Assembly (NCBI GenBank): GCA_016900015.1
Contig: JACJJM010000029.1
Coordinates: 1 to 42,652 of the forward strand
Direction of reading: 5' to 3'
Source of the DNA: Phocaeicola coprophilus
Lineage (GTDB): Bacteria; Bacteroidota; Bacteroidia; Bacteroidales; Bacteroidaceae
DNA: 42,652 nt
Shown here: piece by piece, positions 33,816 through 42,652 of the stretch
Position numbering within the stretch: position 1 is the first letter of the stretch
Layout of the letters: every line of letters begins with the position of its first letter
Program-made: the position numbers and the translations under genes
The notes under the pieces: generated by a model
What the model was told of the DNA's origin: nothing
Seen by the model: only the letters and a program-made list of their open reading frames with translations
Databases searched by the model: none

Positions 33816-34520
33816 TTATTTGCGATTATTCTTAGTTTTCAACCGCTGCATCAGCGGAAATTTTATTTTGTTCCAAACAAAGCCCAAGGCGAAGCACACG
33901 GCAAACAGCACTAGGGACAGCAAGACGGCCCGCCAGTTGACAGGCTCGTCCGTGGGGGCATACACCGTGCGGCCGTTTTCCGTGCTGAGCAGCCCCAGTA
34001 TGCAGATGAAGAGGCTGACCAGGAAATGCACCTCGATGCGCAAGTCCGGTTCGGGCATAAGCCACGCGATAAGTCGCGACAGCAGGGGCAGCGCCACCAG
34101 CACCACGGCGGCCAGCGCGTAGGACGTCACAGTGAACGGCACACCCGTCATCCGAAACACTAGCTCCGTCAGGCAGTAGAACAGCACGGGCAACATCAGC
34201 AGGCTGGGATACCACCACAGCGCAGCCGTCCACCAGATGTTTTTCTTGCCGGCCAGCCCGCGCAGGTATATGACACAGAAGCTGAAACACACGGCCGACT
34301 CCACCGTGACGACGATGGCCATGTTTTGCAGTGCCTCCGTGTTTTGCAGGTACTCGGCAATCTGCGTCTTCGACTGGAGTATGGCATACGGACACGCCAG
34401 CACCACGAAAACGGCGGCCAGCAAGCCATAAATGCTTGCCTGCCACCATTTCCAGAAACTGAGCTTGAAGGCACAGTTGATTGCTATAAACAACATCAAA
34501 ACAAGTACGATCTGTTCCAT
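33816..34520 (-). CDS. hmuT: HmuT, polytopic inner-membrane protein of the haem operon
   Basis: A 234-residue protein with about seven hydrophobic helices (near 3-19, 28-47, 67-86, 97-117, 127-152, 163-180 and 195-214) and a basic C-terminus. No enzymatic motif is visible. Its family is known mainly from the hmu gene order of Porphyromonas and Bacteroides. It starts 10 bp after hmuS. A role in moving haem-derived products or in supporting the HmuUV motor is inference. It is not the periplasmic haem-binding HmuT of Gram-positive ABC systems. Confidence 0.82.
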   Translation of the reverse strand: MEQIVLVLMLFIAINCAFKLSFWKWWQASIYGLLAAVFVVLACPYAILQSKTQIAEYLQNTEALQNMAIVVTVESAVCFSFCVIYLRGLAGKKNIWWTAALWWYPSLLMLPVLFYCLTELVFRMTGVPFTVTSYALAAVVLVALPLLSRLIAWLMPEPDLRIEVHFLVSLFICILGLLSTENGRTVYAPTDEPVNWRAVLLSLVLFAVCFALGFVWNKIKFPLMQRLKTKNNRK

Positions 34521-34530
34521 CTGTACAGGC

Positions 34531-37500
34531 TTATTTTTCTTCTTGTCCTTTGCGCTTCTTCCTCAGCACGACGAGCAGCGCGACGAAAACCACCAGTACC
34601 ACGAGCACCACCCACGTGCCACTCAGCGTATTGGTGTCTTTCTCCATCTCAGATGCCACGGAGCTTTTCTGCAGCTTCATGCCCTTGGCGTCGACATTCT
34701 CGCTCAGCACGGCTTCCTTCATTTCCGTCACCTTCTGGCGGTATTCAGCCGCTTGCTGCATGCCCACGTTAGAGGCTATGAAGTCCTGCAACTTGGCATT
34801 GTTTCCCGAAAAGCCGCTCTGTTGCCCGAAGCGGCGCACCAGGTCGGTGTGCAGTTCGGCAATGTCCTTCAGTTGAGCTTCGCTGGCTTCCCAGTATCCC
34901 TTGCGCGCGCTTTCCATCATCACGGCGGTCATTTCCTCTAGCGCGGCAGGACTTTTTGCCTCGAAGAAGTCCTGCACGCCCAAGTCGTACTTGTCTTTCA
35001 CATATACTTCGTATATCTCATCCCACATCTCGTCGTCTATGGCATTGGGCTTCATCACGTTCCATCCGTATGTGTTTTGGACTATTTCGGCAAAAGTCCC
35101 GGCTGAACCGGCATCGCCTTTCATCTTCTCCTTGATGTAAGTGGGGTTGAATATAGTCGTGCGGCTCTCCACGCCGATAGCCTCTTTCACCTCTTGCATA
35201 CGGGCGTTGTTCCGGTTGCGGTAGTCGCTCAGGTAGGCGTCGGGGTCTTTCCCAGTCACATTGCGCACGGCCAAGTTCAGGCCGCCCATGAACTCGTACA
35301 CGTGGTCTAGGCTCAACGCGCCCCAAGTGTTGCTCTGTCGGGGCTGGATGACGGCATCAGTGCGCGTCAGCGCGGCCTCGAAGGCAAACTGCTTGAAGGC
35401 TTCCCAATTCTTCTCGCTGCCATAGTAGGCTCCCATGTTGTTCAGGTAGGTGTCGGCTATCTCCGCCTCACTCTCCCAGCGGTCGCCGCTCATCACCATG
35501 CCCTGAATGCCCGTGCCGTAGCCACCGTTGACACCACCAAACACACGGAAGGTGGATATTTCGCGCGCGTCCTTCGGTGTCAGGCCTTTTTCTATCAGAG
35601 TGCGCTCAGCCTCCATGATGCCGTTTGCCACCTCGTTTTCATACACGTCGTCGGTGGCTGCGGCTGCCATCTCCACAGCGCGGTTGATGAGGAAGAGGCG
35701 CGACGCGGCAATGTCTCTCAACTGTCCGCTGGTCTGCACCACCACGTCGATGCGCGGGCGACCCAAGTCTTTCGAAGGTATCAGGCGCAAGTCGGTCACG
35801 CGACCGAACGTGTCGCGAATGGGCTCCACACCAAGCATATAGAGTATTTGCGCGATGGTGGCTCCCTCAGTCTCTATGAACTCGCCACTCCACAGCGTGT
35901 AGCTCACCTTGCGAGGAATGCTATCGTTGTGGCGGTGCTTGTACATATCAATGGTATTGTTGGCCAGTTGGATGCCTTTCTCCCATGCCGATTCGCTGGG
36001 CGTGGCCTCGGCGTTGATGCTATACAGGTTTCGCCCCGTGGGCAGTGTGTTCGGGTTGGCTATGGGGTCGCCGCCGGGCGAGGGTTGTGTATATCCGCCA
36101 TTGAAAGCGTTGACCAGCGAGGCCAGTTCTTTCTCCGGGCTCTGTTGCAGCTCGCGGCGGTAGTTTCCCACGTTCTTTATGGTGCGTTCCACCTCCATGA
36201 CGGCTAAGGCGAAGTTTATCTCTTCTTTACTGTATTCCCTCTTGGCACCGTGCATATTCCCATGCGGGGGCATATTCGCGCCCCGCCGAGAAGCGGCCTG
36301 TGCCGACGACACTCCTTCGGGACGTCCCGATGCGGGGGCTGCCATCATCGACATCATTGCCATCATGCCCGACGGCGCATTGCGCTGCTGCTCTATGGCA
36401 CGCGCCTGTGCCAACTCAGCCGGGGTGATGTGTGCGGTGTTGCAAATCAGTTCGTCGGTGGCAAGTGCCGGATTGGCCAAGAGTCTGGTCACCAGCGCAC
36501 GGGCAGGCTCCAGATAGCGACGGGTGAAGAGCGACTTGTGTTTCAGCGTCTCGCCGTCGGCACGTCCCCGCAGCTTGTCCAGTGCCAACAGACTGTAGGC
36601 TATCGGCTCCGTCGTCATGGCAAAGACGCTGCTCGTGATGCGTGCTTCTTCATAAGGTACGCCCACGGTGTACATCTGGCCCGTAATCTTCTCTGTGGCC
36701 AGCTCTTCGGCAAAATTCTCTACACGCAGGATGTCTTCTTCCGTATAAGGCTCGGTCAGTACGCTATCCAATTCCAGCTCACGGTGCATGCCCATCTTGA
36801 CAGTAGCCTCCTTCACGGCCAGCGAGGCACGACGCAGTTCGGCTTGCGCCTTGAGCGAGTTGTCGAGCTTTCCCTCCGCGTTCGTATAGGTTGCCACCTT
36901 ATCATTGTATATCTTTATCTTTTCTGAGAGGTCGCGGTAGATGCCACGCACATTGCTTTCCAGGAAAGGCGGTGTCAGGTACGATTGCAGTCCCGCATAG
37001 GAACGGCGCTTGGCAATGACCCCCTCGCCCACATTGCCGATGGAATAAACGTAAAAGTGCGGCAGCGGCCCCACAAGGCGGTCGGGCCAGTCGTTGCTGC
37101 ACAGAGCCACTTGCTTGCTGGGTGTGAACTCCAGACTTCCGTGCGTGCCGAAGTGAACCAGAGCATCAGCCTGAAAACCGAACCGTGCCCAGAGGTAAGG
37201 AGCGATGTAGGAATGGGGCGGGGCTACACTGGTTCCGTGCTGAATCTTGAATGCGTTGCTTCCCCCGCCGGCAGCGTTCTGCGGCAACAGCACCACATTG
37301 CCGAACTGCAAACGGGACACACCCAAACAACTGTCGGCTGTGACCATGTACTCGCCCGGATATTCACCGAACAGGGAAACCACTTCGGCATACTTCTCCG
37401 GACGAATGGCTTTCGACACCCACTCTTCATATTGCGCTTTTGATACCAGTTCAGGATGCCCGTTGGCCATGAACTTGGCGATGTCGCCCTCCGCATAGGT

Positions 37501-38739
37501 GGCAAACACGGTGCCACGTTCCTTGATAAGCGCATCCAGCTCTTGTACCGAAGCGGGCAGACCGCTCACGTCGTAGCCTTCTTGCTTCAGGCGCACCAGC
37601 ACGTTGTAGAGGGAAGGAATGGTCTCCATACCGCTGGCCCCGCCGAAATAGAAGATGGCTATGCGCTTTTCCTTATTGGGCTTGCGTTGCAGTTCGATGT
37701 AGTTATCCACGGTTTCAACAAACGTCTCCAGCCGTTCAGGGATGGTGTAGGCGTGCTGCAAACCTTCATCGTCCTTGTTGTGTCCGAATAGGGCAAAGGG
37801 ACGCAAGGCTCCGTCTATTTCAGGCGTCACCACGCTCTGCGAGAGGAAGCCTCCGCTCATGCCCATCTTATCGGCCTCCCACTCGTCCACCAAACGATTG
37901 ACATTCAGCGGGGAGAACATGGGGACATTGCGCTTGGTCAGATAGTCCACCATTGAATCGCCCAGACGACCGTGCGCCAAGTATATGACGGCCGAGAGGG
38001 GTATGCTGTCGGCCATGCCGCTACGAATGAACGTACCGATAGACCTCACCGGATAGACCACGTTGCCTTTCTCTTCCAGTTTCTTGATAAGGTCGGTCGG
38101 CTCCCCCATTTGCCCGGTCAGGATGATGACAGGCGCACCCTCCTTGAGCAAGCCTTGCTTACTGAGGTAGGCATGATACTCCTGAAGCGTGTTGAAGCCA
38201 AGATCTTCGTCGTCGGGATTCTCCAGATTGGGATGATACATCAAGTCGTTCGAACGCTTCACCAACGGCTCTGGGTCGCGGACGGACACCAGCTTGCCGT
38301 CTATGTCTTTCCGGACATAATTGAGCATGCTACGTAAATTGCGCCGCCCGCCGTTGCTCAGATATTTCATGATGCTATCAGCCTGGATGGAATCGAGAGA
38401 ATTGATATTGTTCGCCGGATTGGTCACGGCTGAACTGAAAATAGGAGTGCCCCTGGAGGCAGCTTTCTGAATGATGGCACGCTGGTCTTCGGTGATGCGC
38501 AGACCCATGCCGTTGATAAACACCATGCCGAAGCTACCGATGCGGTCTATTTCCTCGACTGGCAATTCGATGATTTTGATGAAAGAGTTGTCGTTGGCCT
38601 TTGCCATCTCGCCCAGACTGGTTATCTGGTAGTGCACGAATGCGATGCGCGTCGGAAGCACCCATGCGCGAAGCCCCAGCCAAATGGCAATCAGGGCTAC
38701 GACGACAATGCCGGCAACTAGGATGTGACTCTTTTTCAT
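34531..38739 (-). CDS. hmuS: HmuS, CobN-family membrane-anchored chelatase-like protein
   Basis: A 1402-residue protein with an N-terminal transmembrane helix (about 7-27), a huge periplasmic part and a second helix near the C-terminus (about 1373-1393) followed by a basic tail. The CobN/magnesium-chelatase large-subunit fold shows in HFGTHGSLEFTPSKQVALC (about 528-546) and GPLPHFYVYSIGNVGEG. Members of this operon type act on haem; work on Bacteroides HmuS supports removal of iron from haem under anaerobic conditions. A Met-, Ala- and Ser-rich insertion (about 784-833) interrupts the domain and looks unusual. It follows hmuR after a 132-bp gap containing hairpins. Confidence 0.92.
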   Translation of the reverse strand: MKKSHILVAGIVVVALIAIWLGLRAWVLPTRIAFVHYQITSLGEMAKANDNSFIKIIELPVEEIDRIGSFGMVFINGMGLRITEDQRAIIQKAASRGTPIFSSAVTNPANNINSLDSIQADSIMKYLSNGGRRNLRSMLNYVRKDIDGKLVSVRDPEPLVKRSNDLMYHPNLENPDDEDLGFNTLQEYHAYLSKQGLLKEGAPVIILTGQMGEPTDLIKKLEEKGNVVYPVRSIGTFIRSGMADSIPLSAVIYLAHGRLGDSMVDYLTKRNVPMFSPLNVNRLVDEWEADKMGMSGGFLSQSVVTPEIDGALRPFALFGHNKDDEGLQHAYTIPERLETFVETVDNYIELQRKPNKEKRIAIFYFGGASGMETIPSLYNVLVRLKQEGYDVSGLPASVQELDALIKERGTVFATYAEGDIAKFMANGHPELVSKAQYEEWVSKAIRPEKYAEVVSLFGEYPGEYMVTADSCLGVSRLQFGNVVLLPQNAAGGGSNAFKIQHGTSVAPPHSYIAPYLWARFGFQADALVHFGTHGSLEFTPSKQVALCSNDWPDRLVGPLPHFYVYSIGNVGEGVIAKRRSYAGLQSYLTPPFLESNVRGIYRDLSEKIKIYNDKVATYTNAEGKLDNSLKAQAELRRASLAVKEATVKMGMHRELELDSVLTEPYTEEDILRVENFAEELATEKITGQMYTVGVPYEEARITSSVFAMTTEPIAYSLLALDKLRGRADGETLKHKSLFTRRYLEPARALVTRLLANPALATDELICNTAHITPAELAQARAIEQQRNAPSGMMAMMSMMAAPASGRPEGVSSAQAASRRGANMPPHGNMHGAKREYSKEEINFALAVMEVERTIKNVGNYRRELQQSPEKELASLVNAFNGGYTQPSPGGDPIANPNTLPTGRNLYSINAEATPSESAWEKGIQLANNTIDMYKHRHNDSIPRKVSYTLWSGEFIETEGATIAQILYMLGVEPIRDTFGRVTDLRLIPSKDLGRPRIDVVVQTSGQLRDIAASRLFLINRAVEMAAAATDDVYENEVANGIMEAERTLIEKGLTPKDAREISTFRVFGGVNGGYGTGIQGMVMSGDRWESEAEIADTYLNNMGAYYGSEKNWEAFKQFAFEAALTRTDAVIQPRQSNTWGALSLDHVYEFMGGLNLAVRNVTGKDPDAYLSDYRNRNNARMQEVKEAIGVESRTTIFNPTYIKEKMKGDAGSAGTFAEIVQNTYGWNVMKPNAIDDEMWDEIYEVYVKDKYDLGVQDFFEAKSPAALEEMTAVMMESARKGYWEASEAQLKDIAELHTDLVRRFGQQSGFSGNNAKLQDFIASNVGMQQAAEYRQKVTEMKEAVLSENVDAKGMKLQKSSVASEMEKDTNTLSGTWVVLVVLVVFVALLVVLRKKRKGQEEK
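36241..36390 (-). other. Methionine-rich low-complexity insertion in HmuS
   Basis: Residues about 784-833 of HmuS contain MMAMMSMM followed by Ala/Ser/Gly/Arg-rich sequence and a His- and Met-containing tail (PPHGNMHG). It is flanked by well-ordered CobN-like helices. Methionine and histidine could bind haem or metal, or it may be a plain flexible loop. Confidence 0.7.
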
Positions 38740-38762
38740 TACTTGTAGTTCTGTTGTTTTAA

Positions 38763-38865
38763 ACGTGAGCCCGCCACGAGAAGGGTACGCACAAGGATAT
38801 CCCCCATGTCGGGCTCACGTCGTTTAGCATTATTCTTATCGTATTTAGACCGGCCACACGTGGCC
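38763..38865 (-). promoter_or_regulatory. Hairpins in the hmuR-hmuS gap
   Basis: An 11-bp perfect stem (ACGTGAGCCCG at 38763-38773 with its complement at 38810-38820, loop 36 nt) and a short GGCCAC/GTGGCC hairpin (38852-38865) lie between the hmuR stop and the hmuS start. They could attenuate or process the transcript so that HmuS and its partners are made at lower levels than HmuY and HmuR. Confidence 0.55.
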
Positions 38866-38871
38866 ATCTAC

Positions 38872-41097
38872 TCACAGCTTGAACATCTCTTCGAGGTTCA
38901 GATTGATGGTGCCCACCACGCTGATACCGTTTTGCGGCAACTGCAATCCGTTCTCGGACGACTTGTCCTTGTGATTGAACAGGTTGTCTACTCCCACGTT
39001 CAGAGATATTCCGCGAGGCAACCTCACACCAGCATTGAGAGAGCACATGGTGCGTGCGTCATAGGAATGCTTGGTGGCGGTGGCTTCCCCGTCGTCTGAA
39101 GTCCTCACGCTGTAACGGTCGAAGGGGCAAGCCCACTGCCCGTTGAGCGAGATGTTCGTACCTATCTTGCCGAACTTGTGCGAATAGAGCACATTGAAAG
39201 TGGCCATGTGTGGACGCACGTACGACATGTTGTAACCGGAAACTTCCTCGTAGTCGTCGGTGTAGGCATACGAACCGGTCAGTGTCAGGCCGAAGCGGAA
39301 GTTGTAACGCGCAATGGCTTCCACACTTGTGGTGCGGGCCTTTTCGGCGTTTTCGTAGCGCGCGTCATTCGTCCCGTCGTTCAGCGACTGAAGGGTAATC
39401 TTGTTCTTGAACCGGTTGTGGGCAGCCGACACCGACAGGTTCAGCCCGCCCTGGGTGTATTCCACCGACAAGGCCATCTGGTGGCTCGTCTCCGGCTCCA
39501 GATTCTCGTTTCCATAGAGCATCATGTAGCCCAGTCCGCCCATGTCATACTCCTGATACAGTTCTTTGAGCGAAGGCGAACGGAAGCCCTGCGAGTAGCC
39601 CGCACGGATAGCCAACTGCTTCCATGGCCGATATAGAAGGCTCACTTTCGGGGTGACATGCCAGGCATACTTCTCATGCCAATCGGCACGCACGCCCAGT
39701 ACTACATCAAAATTGTCCGTCACCTTCCAGTCTTCCTGTGCATAGATGGCGGCGCTGTTTCCCTTCACCGACGAGGAATCGGGCATGAAGTAGTGCTTCA
39801 AGTACTCGAAATAGCCCTCGGCTCCCACGCTCACCGTGTGGCGTCCGAAGGTGCCCGTATAGTCCAGGCGCGGCGTATGGGTGCGGTTGCGATAGTCAGT
39901 GCGCGTGTTTCCAGAGACATAGAAGTCCTTATCCTTCTTATAATTATCGAAGATGTAGGACAGGACGAGTTGCTGGTTGTCGGCAATCAGGTACTTGATT
40001 TTCCCACTCAAGGCATAGTCTATGAAGAAGTCCTGATACAAGTATCCCTCACGCTTGTCGCGCTTGTTGTGGTAGTAAGTACCTTTCAGGTCGACGCTCA
40101 GGCGTTCGTTGCACGTGTAGCCCAGCTTCTGCGTGAAGTCCCAGATGCTGTACCCGTACATCGTCGTGGTGCTGGAGGCCGTACCATCATCGTCCAAGTC
40201 GCTTACGGAGTACGTGTCGCGTGTGCGGTAAGTCAGGCTGGAATAAGACGTCAGGCGGTTTTTCCTGAGACCTGCCGATGCCGTGTATTTCTGTCCGTCA
40301 GAACCGGCGTAACGGGCGTTCAGATTGCCAGTGAACGGTTTGGAGGCAGTCTTCGTAATGATGTTGATGACACCACCCAGCGCGTTCGAGCCGTAAATGG
40401 TCGACTGCGAACCTTTAATGACCTCGATGCGCTCGATGTCGTCCACGTTGAAGCGCGTGAAGTCCACATTGTGGTCGGCACCCTCGCCGCTCACCCGTTC
40501 GCCGTCTATCAGGAACAGGATGTATTCGCCCTCCATGCCCATGTAGGTGATTTCGGGCAACTGGCTCATGGTGTTGTACGATATTTGCAATCCGGGCAAC
40601 TCGTATTGGAGCAACTGCTCAAAGCTCTGCGGGTTGAGAGCCTGAATGTCTTTCTGCGAAATCACCCGTGTCAGCACCGGCACGTCTTTCAGGGGTTTCT
40701 CCATGAACAGGCCGGTCACCACCACCTCATCAAGCGAGTTGGTGGCTGCCCGTAAGGCTATTTTCACTTTCCACTCCCCCTTGTTTGCCGAAGGGGTCAC
40801 GGCCGTTTCAGTAGGCTCATAGCCCATGAAAGATACCCGCAACACACAGGGGTCGTCGTTTCTCACACGGATGCTGAACTCGCCTTGCGTGTTGGTGCCC
40901 GCGCCAAATGTGGTTCCGACCAAACGGACAGCCGCTCCCGGCAAAGGTTCGCCAGCCTCGTCCACCACCACACCTTCTATAATATAAGGATAGCGGTCGT
41001 CAACATCGCCCCCGGCATCCGCGTCGTCGGCAAAGGCAGGGACGCAGAGCGCCACTGCCTGCAAGAGCAATAATGTTTTAAAGATAAAGCTGTTCAT
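38872..41097 (-). CDS. hmuR: HmuR, TonB-dependent haem receptor
   Basis: A 741-residue outer-membrane receptor. The frame extends to 41190, but the ATG at 41097 starts the signal peptide (MNSFIFKTLLLLQAVALC...) and overlaps the hmuY stop by one base (TGATG), implying translational coupling. A CarboxypepD_reg domain (about 35-115) precedes the plug (DVPVLTRVISQKDIQ..., VIKGSQSTIYGSNALGGVINIITK). The barrel has FRSPSLKELYQEYD and NENLEPET, matching the FRAP and NPNL boxes of haem receptors. It takes haem from HmuY and imports it with TonB energy. The last residues end in Leu rather than the usual aromatic residue. Confidence 0.94.
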   Translation of the reverse strand: MNSFIFKTLLLLQAVALCVPAFADDADAGGDVDDRYPYIIEGVVVDEAGEPLPGAAVRLVGTTFGAGTNTQGEFSIRVRNDDPCVLRVSFMGYEPTETAVTPSANKGEWKVKIALRAATNSLDEVVVTGLFMEKPLKDVPVLTRVISQKDIQALNPQSFEQLLQYELPGLQISYNTMSQLPEITYMGMEGEYILFLIDGERVSGEGADHNVDFTRFNVDDIERIEVIKGSQSTIYGSNALGGVINIITKTASKPFTGNLNARYAGSDGQKYTASAGLRKNRLTSYSSLTYRTRDTYSVSDLDDDGTASSTTTMYGYSIWDFTQKLGYTCNERLSVDLKGTYYHNKRDKREGYLYQDFFIDYALSGKIKYLIADNQQLVLSYIFDNYKKDKDFYVSGNTRTDYRNRTHTPRLDYTGTFGRHTVSVGAEGYFEYLKHYFMPDSSSVKGNSAAIYAQEDWKVTDNFDVVLGVRADWHEKYAWHVTPKVSLLYRPWKQLAIRAGYSQGFRSPSLKELYQEYDMGGLGYMMLYGNENLEPETSHQMALSVEYTQGGLNLSVSAAHNRFKNKITLQSLNDGTNDARYENAEKARTTSVEAIARYNFRFGLTLTGSYAYTDDYEEVSGYNMSYVRPHMATFNVLYSHKFGKIGTNISLNGQWACPFDRYSVRTSDDGEATATKHSYDARTMCSLNAGVRLPRGISLNVGVDNLFNHKDKSSENGLQLPQNGISVVGTINLNLEEMFKL

Positions 41098-41771
41098 CAC
41101 TCTGCTGAATAAAATTCGTAGTTCCAAGTAATGTAACCGGATGAGCCGGAAGTGGTGTTCCCGGCATAAGAGAACTGGAGCTTGGCCCAACTACCATCGT
41201 CAAAAGTCACCACATAAACATGATCCGTGGGAGTATAGATGGTGGGAGGCATCGAGCCGGTCTCTGTGCGAACCACCCATCCGCAAAGCACGGTGTTCAG
41301 TTGCGGGTTGGCGGCATAGCCCACGCTGCCCGACATCATTTTCGACATGTCAGTGATGACTTCCAGGTCGCCCGTTCCATAGGGCACCGTCGTGTCGGCC
41401 ATGTAGGTCACTCCGCTCGGGCGCGAGGTCACTGCGCTCATGCTGGTCAGTCCCGTGTCATAGACCTCTCCGCCGTTGGTCTTTATCTCATAACGGTGTA
41501 TGGCTATGTGCCAGTCGATAGATAGAGCACTGGGCGTATAGGCGGCGCGTGTCGTGCCGTCGGTATAGACCCACTCCGTGGCATCCTCCTGCGTCTCGGT
41601 CGCTCCTGTCTCCAGATTGATGTATGTCCAACTATCATAGGCCGTATAGTCGCCATTGCTAATCGCGTTTGTCGTAACTTCTACTTCTTTTTTCTCTTCG
41701 CCATCATCACTGCAAGCTGCCAGACACAAGCCTACGGCAGCCATTGCTAAACAAAAAACTTTTAACTTCAT
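41097..41771 (-). CDS. hmuY: HmuY-family haem-binding lipoprotein
   Basis: A 224-residue lipoprotein (lipobox CLAAC, C20). The open frame continues upstream to 41909, but the ATG at 41771 starts the signal peptide and fits the promoter. The rest resembles the HmuY fold: TAYDSWTYINLETGA at the start, SIDWHIAIHRYEIKTNGGE in the middle, and a beta-rich C-terminus (HVYVVTFDDGSWAKLQF). HmuY of Porphyromonas binds haem with two histidines, whereas Bacteroides relatives use methionines. Here candidates are M142/M145/M146 and M174, an inference. It captures haem outside the cell and hands it to HmuR. Probably induced by iron or haem limitation. Confidence 0.9.
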   Translation of the reverse strand: MKLKVFCLAMAAVGLCLAACSDDGEEKKEVEVTTNAISNGDYTAYDSWTYINLETGATETQEDATEWVYTDGTTRAAYTPSALSIDWHIAIHRYEIKTNGGEVYDTGLTSMSAVTSRPSGVTYMADTTVPYGTGDLEVITDMSKMMSGSVGYAANPQLNTVLCGWVVRTETGSMPPTIYTPTDHVYVVTFDDGSWAKLQFSYAGNTTSGSSGYITWNYEFYSAE

Positions 41772-41816
41772 AAATGTTGTGCTTAAAAAAATGTACCAAA
41801 TGTTATTTTTCGGTTG

Positions 41817-41847
41817 CAAAGTTCTGCCAAAATAGAAGGACACACAA
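41817..41847 (-). promoter_or_regulatory. Candidate promoter of the hmu operon
   Basis: On the minus strand TTG (41847-41845), a 20-bp spacer and GAACTTTG (41824-41817) give a fair match to the Bacteroidetes -33/-7 pattern; the -7 lacks the initial T. It lies about 45 bp before the hmuY start. No Fur box was recognised. Confidence 0.4.
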
Positions 41848-42417
41848 TACCTAGAAATAATGATTTTACTTCCTAAAAAGTAGCGATTACTACACAGAAA
41901 TCCAACCAATTACCCCTGAAAAATCCAAATTGTTATTCGTTAAAAGCTCTAGACGAAATATCAAAACATAGTTCTTTATAAACATCCTTACCTGCATAAT
42001 GTCAGCAGAGTTACTTGCAGAGAGTTGGATGTGTGTTTCTTTTTGAACACCCGTACAAGACTGGAAGATTTTAAAGATAAATCCGGTGCATCGTGTATAG
42101 CAACTGCGAATACTGATGCCTCCCTTTATCCCGCAATTGAAGTTCAAAATCATCTTCGGGAATCAAATACCAGCCCAAGGGACTGCAAACACAGCGTGCA
42201 CAACCAACGAAGACGAACAATCCATAATCGCCCAAAGCACACGCAAAAACGAACCCATCAGGCCAAGAAAAACTTTTTGTAGAAATTCAAAACAATTCGC
42301 TTAGCATCAACACCAAACGCAGGGCGCGGGAGTATCTCAACCCTATCACTGAAAAACAGAATGTCAGGCAAGACGAGCGACAGCCTTAACGGCATCGTTG
42401 CCCGCCTTCCTTTCCGT
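41848..42417. other. Non-coding or unassigned stretch upstream of hmuY
   Basis: About 570 bp with no gene I can support. Short open frames on both strands (about 41890-42153 minus and 42025-42282 plus) overlap each other and lack signals or family patterns. The region is AT-rich near hmuY. Confidence 0.45.
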
Positions 42418-42467
42418 CCGACCACGGAGTCCTTTCCGTCCTCGGATACCCTCCTTTCCGTGGTCGG
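42401..42467. repeat. Interspersed repeat, copy 2, with 11-bp terminal inverted repeat
   Basis: Positions 42431-42460 match 10321-10350 at 29 of 30 bases. Here the shared block is enclosed by an 11-bp inverted repeat, CCGACCACGGA (42418-42428) and its complement (42457-42467), so it can form a hairpin. Copy 1 lacks the matching arms. Confidence 0.7.
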
Positions 42468-42652
42468 GCGGTGTTAAGGGGCTGCCGGACGAATGTCGTG
42501 ACGGAGACAGGGACCGCATCAAACATCCGGACGCGAACAAGGAAGAAAACGCGAATTATAAGTTGTCCATCCACGGTTTAAATGAACTATAATAAGAAAA
42601 TTGAATACGGTTACGATAATTAGCATAATCATGCAAGTTGTCGTGCATGGAA
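42468..42652. other. Right-edge stretch without recognisable gene
   Basis: About 185 bp. A short CATGCA/TGCATG inverted pair near the right end is the only structure seen. It may belong to a feature beyond the window. Confidence 0.4.

Noticed and set aside
34531-38739. CobN of cobalamin biosynthesis
   Set aside because: The gene is membrane-anchored at both ends and sits in the hmuYRSTUV order with a haem receptor, and no cob genes are nearby.
41890-42282. Two overlapping small frames on opposite strands upstream of hmuY
   Set aside because: Biased composition, no promoter or family resemblance, and each contradicts the other.

Overview
The window comes from a gut-type Bacteroidales bacterium (Bacteroidaceae or Prevotellaceae). 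The evidence is a SusC/SusD pair, a BACON-domain lipoprotein, Bacteroidetes-style lipoproteins, several promoters of the TAnnTTTG (-7) type, and a complete hmuYRSTUV haem-acquisition operon. I cannot assign a species. No tRNA, rRNA, insertion sequence, integrase or CRISPR array was seen. Most genes are fairly GC-rich. The C11 peptidase gene (20750-21928) is visibly AT-rich and looks acquired.

Region 1 (154-9908, minus strand): a tight eight-gene operon with one promoter and one terminator. It encodes a small three-helix membrane protein, a 1071-residue tubulin/FtsZ-like GTPase, a zinc-ribbon/transmembrane/MORN protein, and five exported proteins of unknown function. Gaps are mostly 6-30 bp. 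It looks like a dedicated system linking a cytoplasmic tubulin-like polymer or switch to the envelope. I know of no described function for it, and it is the best candidate here for an undescribed system.

Region 2 (10417-21985, minus): a SusC/SusD outer-membrane uptake operon led by a lipoprotein metallophosphoesterase and ended by a BACON/jelly-roll lipoprotein. Upstream is a second unit of a lipoprotein clostripain-type peptidase and a 5'-nucleotidase-family phosphoesterase with a TTG start. Two phosphoesterases beside SusCD suggest a phosphorylated substrate. The 381 bp ahead of the SusCD unit carry two repeat arrays, both with 22-bp period, that look like operators.

Region 3 (21996-29885): nudC (+); a sodium/solute symporter plus a DapA/NanA-family lyase (-); a divergent GH28 glycosidase (+) with a strong terminator; a 650-bp non-coding stretch with a 41-bp tandem repeat; and two adjacent URO-D-superfamily genes (+) that both carry the HxC...C zinc motif of MtaA/MtbA-type methyltransferases.

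Region 4 (30132-32276, minus): class II fructose-bisphosphate aldolase and mazG, both housekeeping.

Region 5 (32877-41847, minus): hmuY-hmuR-hmuS-hmuT-hmuU-hmuV. HmuY and HmuR capture haem and move it across the outer membrane. HmuS is a CobN-family membrane-anchored chelatase-like protein. HmuT, HmuU and HmuV are inner-membrane partners, with HmuU/HmuV resembling an ExbB/ExbD-type motor. The ends of the window and several intergenic gaps hold structured or repeated non-coding DNA.
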